Shown here piece after piece: positions 17,903 through 25,805 of a DNA stretch of 64,000 nt (position 1 is its first letter; each line of letters begins with the position of its first letter). A model generated the notes under the pieces. That model saw only the letters and a program-made list of their open reading frames with translations. It made no database searches and was not told where the DNA came from. Source of the stretch: an uncultured Flavobacteriales bacterium. GTDB taxonomy: Bacteria > Bacteroidota > Bacteroidia > Flavobacteriales_G > Salibacteraceae. The position numbers and the translations under genes were made by a program. The stretch is taken from positions 62,001 through 126,000 of the forward strand of contig CAKZKD010000002.1 of NCBI GenBank assembly GCA_937121175.1, read 5' to 3'.

Positions 17903-18019
17903 GCCCGACGTACAGACAAGATTATTCCGGACAACTTTTTCGGCTTGGACATTTTGATAACCTCCCAGGTTATCAAAACCTCTTGGACTCTGCTCGTCCA
18001 ATCGTCCTCGCAAAAAAAA
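17903..18019. repeat. tandem structured element, copy A (117-bp unit)
   Basis: First of two tandem copies with a period of 117 bases (starting GCCCGA). It contains a perfect 11-bp hairpin at 17952-17978 (stem TTTTGATAACC, loop TCCCA), then a 6-bp hairpin with a 7-base loop at 17983-18001 (TTGGAC/GTCCAA), then an A-run. The 11-mer CCTCTTGGACT at 17979-17989 matches the T-arm end of tRNA-Asn. Compared with copy B, the first stem has four base-pair differences, all compensated, which argues for a selected RNA or single-strand structure. The strand is undetermined. Confidence 0.7.
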
Positions 18020-18136
18020 GCCCGAATATCAAACAAGATTATTCAGTACATTTTTCCACTCGGACATTTTTATTGTCCCCCAGACAATAAAAACCTCTTG
18101 GACTCTACTCGTCCAATCGTTGTCGCAAAAAAAAAA
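18020..18136. repeat. tandem structured element, copy B (117-bp unit)
   Basis: Second copy. The hairpin at 18067-18093 has stem TTTTTATTGTC and loop CCCCA, again 11 perfect pairs although four pairs differ from copy A. The second hairpin at 18098-18116 is identical except for one loop base. Shared blocks include ACAAGATTATT, GGACA before the hairpin, and CCTCTTGGACTCT after it. The next repeat start (18137) coincides with the tRNA-Asn terminator, whose GCCTGACGTA resembles the GCCCGACGTA that opens copy A. Confidence 0.7.
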
Positions 18137-18157
18137 GCCTGACGTAAGTCAGGCTTT
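18134..18157 (-). terminator. rho-independent terminator of tRNA-Asn
   Basis: A 10-bp stem (AAAGCCTGAC / GTCAGGCTTT) with loop GTAA, followed on the minus strand by a run of T (A-run at 18127-18136 on the plus strand). It starts about 8 nt after the tRNA 3' end. T-runs on both sides make it potentially bidirectional. Confidence 0.85.
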
Positions 18158-18164
18158 TTTTTTG

Positions 18165-18238
18165 CTCCTCCTCTTGGACTCGAACCAAGGACCCTCTGAT
18201 TAACAGTCAGATGCTCTAACCAACTGAGCTAAGGAGGA
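18165..18238 (-). tRNA. tRNA-Asn (anticodon GTT)
   Basis: A full cloverleaf can be drawn: acceptor TCCTCCT/AGGAGGA, D-arm with AGCTCAGTTGG, anticodon stem TCTGA/TCAGA around CTGTTAA (anticodon GTT), and T-arm CTTGG-TTCGAGT-CCAAG. The discriminator base is G and no CCA is encoded. 74 nt. The terminator follows directly. Confidence 0.97.
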
Positions 18239-18329
18239 AAATTCGAGCGGCAAAAGTAATTGTTTTTATAATTCGACAAATCTTTTTTAAAAAAAATCAA
18301 TGGACATTTTTAGTCCTTGCGCCTTAGGG

Positions 18330-18337
18330 TATATTTG
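18330..18337 (+). promoter_or_regulatory. -7 box TATATTTG for adenosine kinase
   Basis: An exact TAnnTTTG match, 19 nt before the ATG at 18357. No TTG at the preferred distance. Confidence 0.5.
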
Positions 18338-18356
18338 CAGCCTCAAAATTAGTGGT

Positions 18357-19352
18357 ATGAGTAAGAAATATAATGTGTTCGGAATAGGAAATGCTTTGGT
18401 TGACATTGTTACTGAAGTAAATGATGACTTTTTAAAAGAGCATAACATCGAAAAAGGCTTAATGACTTTAGTTGATGAGGAAAACCAAACACGAATTTCC
18501 AATGCCATTAATATGGAATCGAGTAACATGCAATGCGGTGGTTCCGCTGCAAATTCAATAATTGCCGTTTCTCAGTTTGGTGGCAGTAGCTACTACTCAT
18601 GTAAAGTTGCCAACGATGAATTGGGTAAATTCTACAGTAAAGACCTCAAAGAAAATGGCGTACACTCAAATCTTGATCACCAAGAATTGGGAAATGGAAT
18701 TACTGGGAAGTGTTTGGTAATGACCTCTGATGATGCTTCAAGAACGATGAATACTTTCTTGGGAATTACTGCTGACTATTCAAAAGCTGAGATTTCTGAA
18801 GAGGCATTAAAGGATAGTCAATACTTGTATATAGAAGGTTATTTAGTGACTTCCGATAATGGGCAAGAGGCTATGAAGCACGCTAAAAAATTAGCTGAAG
18901 AAAATGGTGTAAAAACCGCACTTACCTTCTCTGACCCTTCAATGGTAAAGTACTTTAAGGAACCAATGAAAGCTGTTGTTGGTGCTAGTGTAGATTTATT
19001 GTTTTGCAACGAAGAAGAGTCTATGCTTTACACTGATACAGATAATTTAGACGATGCGCGTGAAGCTTTAAAAAGTGTTGCCAAACGCTTTGTAATTACT
19101 CTTGGTGAAAATGGGGCAATGATTTTTGATGGTGATACTTTTATCGATATTGAGCCTTATAAAGTAAATGCAATTGATACCAATGGAGCAGGAGACTTGT
19201 TTGCTGGAGCATTTATGTACGGCATAACCAACGGAAGAAGTTTTGCGGATGCTGGTAAACTAGCCTCTTTAGCTTCATCTAAAGTTGTTGAGCAGTTCGG
19301 TCCAAGACTGGAGTGGCATCAAGCAAAGGATATTCTTAATCACCTGCAATAA
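18357..19352 (+). CDS. adenosine kinase, PfkB family
   Basis: Phosphorylates adenosine (or a related nucleoside or sugar) with ATP in purine salvage. The 331-residue PfkB fold starts KYNVFGIGNALVDIV, has the Gly-Gly substrate loop (MQCGGSAANS), and ends with the anion-hole/catalytic motif DTNGAGDLFAGAF. I chose the ATG at 18357 because homologues begin at this point and the TATATTTG box lies just upstream; the frame is open 57 bases further but encodes nothing conserved. It is convergent with rnhA across a hairpin repeat. Confidence 0.88.
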   Translation: MSKKYNVFGIGNALVDIVTEVNDDFLKEHNIEKGLMTLVDEENQTRISNAINMESSNMQCGGSAANSIIAVSQFGGSSYYSCKVANDELGKFYSKDLKENGVHSNLDHQELGNGITGKCLVMTSDDASRTMNTFLGITADYSKAEISEEALKDSQYLYIEGYLVTSDNGQEAMKHAKKLAEENGVKTALTFSDPSMVKYFKEPMKAVVGASVDLLFCNEEESMLYTDTDNLDDAREALKSVAKRFVITLGENGAMIFDGDTFIDIEPYKVNAIDTNGAGDLFAGAFMYGITNGRSFADAGKLASLASSKVVEQFGPRLEWHQAKDILNHLQ

Positions 19353-19364
19353 TTCTGGAGTAAG

Positions 19365-19406
19365 ATGCTGAAACCGGTCCGTCCGAAAGGCGGGCAAGTT
19401 CAGCAT
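19365..19406. repeat. inverted repeat between convergent genes
   Basis: An 8-bp inverted repeat (ATGCTGAA at 19365-19372, TTCAGCAT at 19399-19406), followed by GACG, flanks an inner GC-rich imperfect hairpin around GTCCGAAAGG. This type of dispersed element (GATGCTGAA...TTCAGCATGACG) recurs in Bacteroidota genomes in my recollection. It lies between the ends of adenosine kinase and rnhA and could act as a bidirectional terminator, but has no strong T-run. Confidence 0.55.
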
Positions 19407-19430
19407 GACGTTTTAAGCTTATTTGGTTTT

Positions 19431-19901
19431 TTAAAAAAGCTCCTTTTCGATATTCTCGTAACCCACATCGGGTGGCAGGTTTTCTTGCATTGCTGCATCA
19501 ACAGCTAATTTATCGCAACGTTCGTTTTCTGGAATGTTGGCGTGCCCTTTAACCCACTGAAATTTAACATTGTGGGCAGGGTAAATCCTAAGAAAGCGTT
19601 TCCATAAATCAACGTTTTTCTTTTTTATAAAGCCTTTTTTCTGCCAATTCCAAACCCACTTTTTTTCTACGGCATCAACCACATACTTGGAGTCGGAATA
19701 TACCGTAACATCGTGTTTTTCTCCTTTTAGTGATTCCAGGGATACAATAACTGCTAACAACTCCATTCGGTTGTTGGTAGTTTTGCGGAAGCCTCCAGAT
19801 AGCTCTTTTCGGTGCACACCTGCAAGCAACACAACCCCATAACCTCCGTTTCCAGGATTGCCTTTGGCTGCGCCGTCTGTATAAATTGATATTGTTGCGA
19901 T
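19431..19901 (-). CDS. rnhA: ribonuclease HI, apparently starting at a non-standard codon
   Basis: Cleaves the RNA strand of RNA-DNA hybrids. The frame encodes about 156 residues with all catalytic acids: Asp in [12 protein letters not shown], Glu in NNRMELLAV, Asp in VYSDSKYVV and Asp in NERCDKLAV. The first conserved Asp lies upstream of the first GTG (19832), so that GTG cannot be the start of an active enzyme. The only codons left between the in-frame TAA of dxs (19911-19913) and the conserved core are GCT AGA GCA ATC GCA ACA ATA TCA ATT. I place the start at ATC (19899-19901), giving [13 protein letters not shown] is an alternative. It is directly downstream of dxs, in the same frame. 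Confidence 0.75.
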   Translation of the reverse strand: MATISIYTDGAAKGNPGNGGYGVVLLAGVHRKELSGGFRKTTNNRMELLAVIVSLESLKGEKHDVTVYSDSKYVVDAVEKKWVWNWQKKGFIKKKNVDLWKRFLRIYPAHNVKFQWVKGHANIPENERCDKLAVDAAMQENLPPDVGYENIEKELF

Positions 19902-19910
19902 TGCTCTAGC

Positions 19911-21848
19911 TTAGCCCGCTAAAGTATGTGCTTTTTTGGATAAAAGTTGTTCAGTTGCTTCCAACATAGCTTGTGCATCATAAGCACATTCACGGTACAA
20001 TTCAGTTTGAGAACCATGTTCCACAATTCTATCAGGAATACCCAGTCGCTTCACTTTAGCGGCGTAGCCATGGTCTGCCATAAATTCTATTACAGCACTT
20101 CCTATTCCACCATCAACACAGCCATCTTCAACTGTAATTATTTTGTTGAACTTTCCAAAAACCTCATGCAACATTACTTCATCCAGAGGCTTTGCAAAAC
20201 GCATGTCATAGTGAGCGGCAGAAATACCCTTTTCGTCTAATATTTTACAAGCATCAACAGCCAAATTACCAATTGGGCCAAAAGTCAGAATTGCCAAATC
20301 ATCACCTGATTTTACCTTTCTTCCTTTGCCAATTTTAATTTCCTTAAATGGCTTTTTCCAATCGGTCATAACACCGTTTCCTCTAGGGTATCGAATAACC
20401 CAAGGAGCAGCATTTTTTTCTAATTGTCCGGTAAACATTAAGTTTCGTAACTCTTCTTCGTTCATAGGAGAAGAAACAATCATGTTTGGAATACAACGCA
20501 TGAAAGGAATATCATAAGCACCATGATGTGTTGGTCCATCTGCGCCAACCAATCCAGCACGGTCTAAGCACATAACAACGTGTAAATCTTGAATAGCTAC
20601 ATCGTGCACAACAGAATCGTAAGCACGTTGCATAAATGAGCTGTAAATATTGCAAAATGGAACCAGTCCTTGTGTTGCTAACCCAGCCGAAAACGTAACA
20701 GCATGTTGCTCGGCAATACCCACATCGAACGAACGGTCAGGCATTGCTTCCATCATAAACTTGAGTGACGAACCAGAAGGCATTGCAGGGGTTACGCCCA
20801 TTATTTTGTCATTTTTTTCAGCCAACTCAATAATGGTATGTCCAAATACATCTTGGTACTTAGGTGGCTGTGGACTTTTAGGTACAACCTTTACGATTTC
20901 ACCGGTTTCTTTATTGAACAATCCTGGTGCATGCCACGTAGTTGGAGAACCTTGTTCCGCAGGAGTATAACCTTTACCTTTTGTGGTAAGACAATGCAAA
21001 ATTTTTGGCCCAGGAATGTCTTTTAAGTCTTCTAAAACTTTCTTCACTCTTATGGTATCGTGGCCATCAATAGGGCCAAAATAGCGCCATTGTAAAGACT
21101 CAAAATAATTAGAGTTTTTAAGCAATGAATGCTTTACGGCATTTTCTACTCGTGCAGCAATTTCTTGTGCATTTGGGCCAAATTTCGAAATCTTACCAAG
21201 AAGATTCCAAACCTCATCTTTTACTTTATTGTAAGTGTGGGAGGTACTTATGTCGGTCAAATATTCTTTGAGTGCACCAACATTTGGATCAATTGACATA
21301 CAGTTGTCATTTAGTACGACAATCATATTCGTGTTTTCAACCCCACCATGATTTAGACCTTCGAATGCCAATCCCGCTGTCATTGCCCCATCACCAATAA
21401 CGGCTATATGCTGTTTATCTAATTCACCTTTATGACGACTTGCTACAGCCATACCTAAAGCCGCAGAAATTGAAGTGCTCGAGTGGCCTACACCCATTGC
21501 ATCGTATTTGCTTTCTTTTCTTTTTGGAAAACCTGAAAGCCCTTTATATTTTCTATTGGTATGAAATGTATCTCTTCTGCCAGTGAGTATTTTGTGGCCG
21601 TATGCTTGGTGGCCTACATCCCAAACTAATTGGTCTTCTGGGGTATTAAAGACGTAATGAAGGGCTACTGTTAGTTCAACAACTCCCAGGCTAGCACCGA
21701 AGTGTCCGCCTTTTTGTGAAACTAAGTCAACAATATAATCCCTTAATTCAAATGCAATTTGAGGAAGGTCTTCCTCCTTAAACTTTTTCAGGTCATCAGG
21801 TGAGTTAATCTGACTTAAAAGTGGACCCGGTTTAATTTCCTTTTCCAT
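19911..21848 (-). CDS. dxs: 1-deoxy-D-xylulose-5-phosphate synthase
   Basis: First step of the MEP isoprenoid pathway: condenses pyruvate and glyceraldehyde 3-phosphate using thiamine diphosphate. 645 residues: an N-terminal TPP domain with VWDVGHQAYGHKILTGR and the GDGAMTAGLAFE...NDN cofactor motif, a central Pyr domain with GIAEQHAVTFSAGLA, and a C-terminal transketolase domain (TVEDGCVDGGIGSAV). The ATG at 21848 is the family start; the frame is open for 171 more bases but would overlap the divergent MORN gene. A TATATTTG box lies 21 nt upstream. rnhA follows in the same frame after the TAA. Confidence 0.97.
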   Translation of the reverse strand: MEKEIKPGPLLSQINSPDDLKKFKEEDLPQIAFELRDYIVDLVSQKGGHFGASLGVVELTVALHYVFNTPEDQLVWDVGHQAYGHKILTGRRDTFHTNRKYKGLSGFPKRKESKYDAMGVGHSSTSISAALGMAVASRHKGELDKQHIAVIGDGAMTAGLAFEGLNHGGVENTNMIVVLNDNCMSIDPNVGALKEYLTDISTSHTYNKVKDEVWNLLGKISKFGPNAQEIAARVENAVKHSLLKNSNYFESLQWRYFGPIDGHDTIRVKKVLEDLKDIPGPKILHCLTTKGKGYTPAEQGSPTTWHAPGLFNKETGEIVKVVPKSPQPPKYQDVFGHTIIELAEKNDKIMGVTPAMPSGSSLKFMMEAMPDRSFDVGIAEQHAVTFSAGLATQGLVPFCNIYSSFMQRAYDSVVHDVAIQDLHVVMCLDRAGLVGADGPTHHGAYDIPFMRCIPNMIVSSPMNEEELRNLMFTGQLEKNAAPWVIRYPRGNGVMTDWKKPFKEIKIGKGRKVKSGDDLAILTFGPIGNLAVDACKILDEKGISAAHYDMRFAKPLDEVMLHEVFGKFNKIITVEDGCVDGGIGSAVIEFMADHGYAAKVKRLGIPDRIVEHGSQTELYRECAYDAQAMLEATEQLLSKKAHTLAG

Positions 21849-21869
21849 AACTGAGCGTGTACTAGACGG

Positions 21870-21877
21870 CAAATATA
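21870..21877 (-). promoter_or_regulatory. -7 box TATATTTG for dxs
   Basis: An exact match on the minus strand, 21 nt before the dxs ATG, inside the 99-base divergent gap. It also supports the chosen dxs start. Confidence 0.5.
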
Positions 21878-21947
21878 CTATTTCGGATACCGCTGTACAT
21901 AAATACAAACCATACAAGAATGGGTTCAATTCATTATTATTGTCCGT

Positions 21948-23750
21948 ATGAATTTTTTCAAAATCAGCCTTTTGTGTTTCTTCTCGCTTTTTGGTCTTTT
22001 TAGAGAAGGGTTGGCCCAACCTGAAACAATTTTAGTACGAGACACCTTTGCATCGAATTTAATGGAGATGCGCTATGTGCTTAAAGACAAACCAGACATA
22101 AAACACGGAAAGTATATGCACCTCTTTTATGGGGGTTTATTGGTTCAAGGAAATTACCACGTAAATAAAATGCATGGCAACTGGATACGGTTCTATAGCA
22201 ATAATCAACCTCACATTAAGGCAATGTTTAATATGAACAAAGCACATGGAAAATGGACTTTGTACTATCCAAATGGTCAAATTATGTCAAAAATCCAGTT
22301 TAAATTAGGTAAAAAGGAAGGGCTTTGGCAGGGCTTCGGTCCTTCTGGTTATACCTCAAGCATGGCTTTGTATAAGAATGATGTTCTATATGAGTTTCGA
22401 CAGTACTACGACAAATTTGACGCTGAAGGGAAACCAATTTTAGCTCAGAAAACAAAAATTCAATTTAATGGCATTGACACTATAAAACACGAACACAATT
22501 ATTACGATAACGGCCAGCTATTTCGAGCAAGCAAATACATTAATGACTCATTAGACAGCGCACAGGTTACATATTATAAACCAGGCTTAATGTGGCAAAA
22601 GTTCATATATGAAAGAGGAAAACTAATTGAAATTCCATGGTATAAGACCCGGGTCGGTACAGATTTGGACAAAGGCTCTTTTAGAGAAGGAAATGGGGAA
22701 TTAAAAACATATGATTATGACGGAGAATTAAAGGGTACTTTACAATATAAAGGCGGGCTAAAAAACGGTAGGGCTCTATTCGTAAACAGAGGTCTGAATT
22801 GGGCTGAGGGTTATTTTACCAACGGTAAACGTGCAGGTAAGTGGTTGTATTTCAATCCTAAAATGAACTCTAAAGACCCAGATGTTGAGTACAACTTTAT
22901 TTCTGAATCAGAAATTCATATGACGTATTACGGTGGAATAAATTCTGGTAGATGGGAAGGTCCATTCATTAACGGAAGAAAGCACGGAACCTGGCGGCTT
23001 TACAATGTTTATAATGAGGTTATTGCTGAGCATAAATATCTATATGGATTTCGTCATGGCATATCCGAAACTAGACGTTCGGGAGGAGCACTGGAATCAA
23101 GGGGTGGATATTTTTATGGAATTAAGACTGGCACCTGGAACTACTACAATAACCACAACAGGGTTGTCTTTGATATAAAATACGAACAAAATGTTTCTGC
23201 AAATGAGGAGTATCTCTCCACTGTGAATGAAATTGGAGATAATTACGAACAAGTCTATTATGGTGATAAAGCTAAAATCGGAATGTCAGGTTGGTATAAT
23301 GGAGGTGGAGTTTACACCACAGGAATTTCAAATGGCGTTTTTTCTGGTTGGCGAATAAATAAAAATGACAACCGAAACATAAAGCCAATTCCTTCTCAAA
23401 GAACTGAATTTAACATTAACGCAATCATCTATCCTGCCGATATTGGCTACCTTGATCTAGATATGAATTTTGAAAAAAGGCTAGGCGCTGAAATGACCTC
23501 AGAAAAAAAACGTGAGAAAGGCGACCCTGAGTATTTTCTTCCTGGTGTTTACATGATTCGTTATAACCTCGGGTATTTCGGAGAGGTTATTGAAGTTGAG
23601 ATGCTTCGTAAATTGGGATTAGAAAAAGAAGACGAACTATTTGATTTAATTGAAAAATATCGATTTTTTAACCCTACAACCTTTGAACTGTTTCCTACAA
23701 CAGGTGATGAAATTTTTAGAATTGGAGTTGTGGTTAACTATCGAAAGTAG
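21948..23750 (+). CDS. exported MORN-repeat protein with a TonB-like C-terminal domain
   Basis: A 600-residue exported protein. Signal peptide: residues 1-23 (ending GLAQ). From about residue 50 to 440 there are many MORN-variant repeats of roughly 22 residues with the core HGxWxxYxxNGxxxxxxxY (for example KAHGKWTLYYPNGQI). The last 115 residues (ADIGYLDLDMNF to VVNYRK) resemble the energy-transducer TonB C-terminal fold often found on such proteins; this is inferred from pattern and position. MORN-variant proteins are common in Bacteroidota and mostly uncharacterised. The 3' end overlaps the thioredoxin gene by 17 bases. Confidence 0.82.
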   Translation: MNFFKISLLCFFSLFGLFREGLAQPETILVRDTFASNLMEMRYVLKDKPDIKHGKYMHLFYGGLLVQGNYHVNKMHGNWIRFYSNNQPHIKAMFNMNKAHGKWTLYYPNGQIMSKIQFKLGKKEGLWQGFGPSGYTSSMALYKNDVLYEFRQYYDKFDAEGKPILAQKTKIQFNGIDTIKHEHNYYDNGQLFRASKYINDSLDSAQVTYYKPGLMWQKFIYERGKLIEIPWYKTRVGTDLDKGSFREGNGELKTYDYDGELKGTLQYKGGLKNGRALFVNRGLNWAEGYFTNGKRAGKWLYFNPKMNSKDPDVEYNFISESEIHMTYYGGINSGRWEGPFINGRKHGTWRLYNVYNEVIAEHKYLYGFRHGISETRRSGGALESRGGYFYGIKTGTWNYYNNHNRVVFDIKYEQNVSANEEYLSTVNEIGDNYEQVYYGDKAKIGMSGWYNGGGVYTTGISNGVFSGWRINKNDNRNIKPIPSQRTEFNINAIIYPADIGYLDLDMNFEKRLGAEMTSEKKREKGDPEYFLPGVYMIRYNLGYFGEVIEVEMLRKLGLEKEDELFDLIEKYRFFNPTTFELFPTTGDEIFRIGVVVNYRK

Positions 23751-24036
23751 ATTCTATTTGCTGAATTATCTGCTCCTTTTGCAAAACCCCAGATTGCCGC
23801 CAAACTGATTTTCCATCTTTAAAAAGCATCATAGTTGGAACACCTCTAATCTGATATTTGTCAGCCAAAGCCGCGTTTTTATCTACATCAATTTTTATCA
23901 CTCGAACTTCTCCTTTCAGTTCCTTTGCCACTTCTTGAATAAAGGGACTCAACATTTTACAGGGTCCGCACCAATCCGCAAAAAAATCGATGAGTACAGG
24001 TCTGTCTCCATTTACTATTTCTGAAAAGCTCGCCAT
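23734..24036 (-). CDS. trxA: thioredoxin
   Basis: A 100-residue cytoplasmic thiol-disulfide oxidoreductase. The active site is WCGPCK (residues about 22-27), the cis-Pro segment is RGVPTMMLF, and the acidic core residue lies in FFADW. Length is standard. The ATG overlaps the TAA of the upstream haem lipoprotein gene (TAATG), and a rhodanese lipoprotein gene precedes that, so a three-gene redox operon is likely. Confidence 0.95.
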   Translation of the reverse strand: MASFSEIVNGDRPVLIDFFADWCGPCKMLSPFIQEVAKELKGEVRVIKIDVDKNAALADKYQIRGVPTMMLFKDGKSVWRQSGVLQKEQIIQQIESTFDS

Positions 24037-24635
24037 TATTCGGTAATTTTTGATTTATCAAATTGTACTGCCCATAAACCTCTCAAATCATTCAATTTAT
24101 AGCCAATTGCTTTGTCCATAGGATATGTATTCAGTATAGTTTCATAAGTTTCTTCTCGCATTGAAACACCTGGTTCTCCGTGGCAATTTAGACATAACGG
24201 TTGAATAAGAATTGGGTGATAATAAGCAATAGTATTGCTGTCAATTAAAAAGGTAAAAGGGCTCAGTTTTTCACCTGCACTTTGAGCACGTTCCATTAAC
24301 TTAATCAAGTGTTTTTCGTTTTTTGAAGGTGCATTTTTTCGGTTTCTCGTTCGTTTTGCAATGCGTCGAATTTCTATTCCTTCATTTTGAGCAATGGAAT
24401 CTACGATTGGATTTGCCATCAATTGGCAGGCGAATATTGCGCTATCAATTCCCTTAGAAGCAATTTGTTTTTTTAGCTCTGTAGAAAGTGCCTCAAAACT
24501 CTGTTTTGAAAAAGTTTGGCCGAAGGCAGAAGCCTTTTCCAATTCCGCCTTTGATAACTGCGGTATGTCTTGTTTCTTTCCTTCATTTGAACATGAAGAA
24601 AAAACCAAAACGAATAATAAAATAAAATTTCTCAC
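24036..24635 (-). CDS. DUF3365 (Tll0287-like) monohaem lipoprotein
   Basis: A 199-residue exported protein. Signal peptide with lipobox Phe-Ser-Ser-Cys15. The body matches the Tll0287-like haem domain: a helical N-terminal part, the strand IAYYHPILIQPLCLNCHGEPG with a single CxxCH haem-c motif (CLNCH), and the ending GYKLNDLRGLWAVQF. Tll0287-like domains are PAS-like periplasmic haem sensors or redox proteins; the exact role is unknown. The start codon is GTG at 24635, one base after the rhodanese stop. Confidence 0.85.
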   Translation of the reverse strand: MRNFILLFVLVFSSCSNEGKKQDIPQLSKAELEKASAFGQTFSKQSFEALSTELKKQIASKGIDSAIFACQLMANPIVDSIAQNEGIEIRRIAKRTRNRKNAPSKNEKHLIKLMERAQSAGEKLSPFTFLIDSNTIAYYHPILIQPLCLNCHGEPGVSMREETYETILNTYPMDKAIGYKLNDLRGLWAVQFDKSKITE

Positions 24636-24636
24636 T

Positions 24637-25044
24637 TTACTTTGCTACCGGGTAACCAGCAGCCTTCCAGGCCTCAAATCCACCCATCATATTGTAGATT
24701 TTGGTATAGCCCGATTTTGCCAGTTTTTCAGAGGCATTAGCACTACGCCCGCCCATTTTGCAATACACATATACCGGCTTATCCTTATCTATACTACTTG
24801 CGTTTTTGATAAACTCACCTTTGGTTATATCAATATTTTGAGCCCCTTCTATGTAACCTTCTGCTACCTCGGCCTCAGTTCTCACGTCTAGTATTATACC
24901 CGGTTGTGAGGCCATCAACGACTTTATTTCTTCAACTTCAACGTCGTTTATTCGTTTTTCACCTTGATTTTCTTCACCAGAAGTCGCGTTTCCACAAGCG
25001 ACAAAAAACAAAGAACTTAGTAATACTGTAAATAGAGTTTTCAT
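24637..25044 (-). CDS. rhodanese-domain lipoprotein
   Basis: 135 residues. The ATG at 25044 gives a clean signal peptide with a lipobox (FFVACGN); an upstream TTG at 25086 would add 14 residues and is less likely. The rhodanese domain (about 30-130) has VDVRT-like LDVRTEAEVAEGYIEGAQNI and the active-site loop YVYCKMGGRS with the catalytic Cys. Single-domain periplasmic rhodaneses transfer sulfane sulfur or carry thiols. First gene of the rhodanese-haem-thioredoxin operon. Confidence 0.9.
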   Translation of the reverse strand: MKTLFTVLLSSLFFVACGNATSGEENQGEKRINDVEVEEIKSLMASQPGIILDVRTEAEVAEGYIEGAQNIDITKGEFIKNASSIDKDKPVYVYCKMGGRSANASEKLAKSGYTKIYNMMGGFEAWKAAGYPVAK

Positions 25045-25109
25045 AAAGTTATTTTGTGCAATTGTACAATAGAATTTTTGGCTCAACTAGTAACTAAAAT
25101 CACATTTCT

Positions 25110-25775
25110 CTAATGAATGGTCATTATTTCCTCTAGTGATTTTCGTTTTATGTCTGGAACTGTAGTTCCTTCTGCAGGGTAGCCAACTGGAATCAACAAA
25201 TAAGCCCGTTCATTTTTTGGTCTTTCTAAAATTTCAGCCAAAAAATTCATGGGGCTAGGGGTATGGGTCAAAGAAACTAAACCTGCCATATTTATGGCAT
25301 TCAACAACATTCCTGTTGCAATACCTACCGACTCATTCACATAATAATTGGTCGCCTTTCCACCTTCGGATTGCTCATATACTTCTTTAAAAACAACAAT
25401 TAACCAGGGCGCTATCTCTAAAAACGGCTTGATATGGTCTGTTCCAAATTTTTTAAGGTCTTCTAGCCATTCTTTGCTCATTCGTCCGTGATAATTTTCA
25501 TACTCCTCTTGTTCTGCCGCCTCACGAATTTTCGATTTTATTGCCGGATTCTTAACGGCGCAAAAATGCCACGGTTGTTTGTGTGCACCACTTGGAGCAG
25601 TTCCAGCGGTTTTAATTATGGATTCAATTATATGTTGTGGTACATCCTTATCAGAAAATTCCCGTACCGACCTTCGTGTGGTGCATTGCGAATAAAACTC
25701 GGTTATTCGTTTTTCAGATTCCGCTGCAGAGAGTTCTTTGAAATTAAGTGGAATAAAGGATTCTGAATTTTGCAT
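25110..25775 (-). CDS. nitroreductase-fold flavoprotein of the iodotyrosine deiodinase type
   Basis: A 221-residue FMN protein. The phosphate-binding start is RRSVREFSDKDV, followed by GTAPSGAHKQPWHF, near-identical in pattern to iodotyrosine deiodinase (IYD). The IYD substrate-clamp residues Glu, Tyr and Lys, spaced +4 and +21 in the human enzyme (157, 161, 182), appear with exactly this spacing as Glu91, Tyr95 and Lys116 (EEYENY ... DHIK). The end PVGYPAEGTTVPDIKRKSLEEIM also matches. IYD homologues reductively dehalogenate halotyrosines using NAD(P)H. I chose the ATG at 25775; a GTG lies 21 bases upstream. Divergent from purN. Confidence 0.88.
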   Translation of the reverse strand: MQNSESFIPLNFKELSAAESEKRITEFYSQCTTRRSVREFSDKDVPQHIIESIIKTAGTAPSGAHKQPWHFCAVKNPAIKSKIREAAEQEEYENYHGRMSKEWLEDLKKFGTDHIKPFLEIAPWLIVVFKEVYEQSEGGKATNYYVNESVGIATGMLLNAINMAGLVSLTHTPSPMNFLAEILERPKNERAYLLIPVGYPAEGTTVPDIKRKSLEEIMTIH

Positions 25776-25805
25776 TTTTGCTGCTAAAATAAGCACTAAA
25801 AGCTC

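Noticed and set aside
17741..18013. Minus-strand 90-residue ORF and plus-strand 65-residue ORF across the repeats
   Set aside because: Both run through palindromes and tandem repeats and have no protein-like pattern; the covarying hairpins explain the sequence better.
17903..18136. CRISPR array or integron attC sites
   Set aside because: There are only two units, no short identical repeats with unique spacers, no cas or integrase gene, and no clear R/L core sites.
19431..19832. rnhA starting at GTG 19832
   Set aside because: It would remove the first catalytic Asp and the Gly-rich loop of RNase HI; the conserved residues continue upstream in frame.
19911..22019. Extended dxs start 171 bases upstream
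   Set aside because: The extra 57 residues are not conserved, overlap the divergent MORN gene and would lie upstream of the promoter box.
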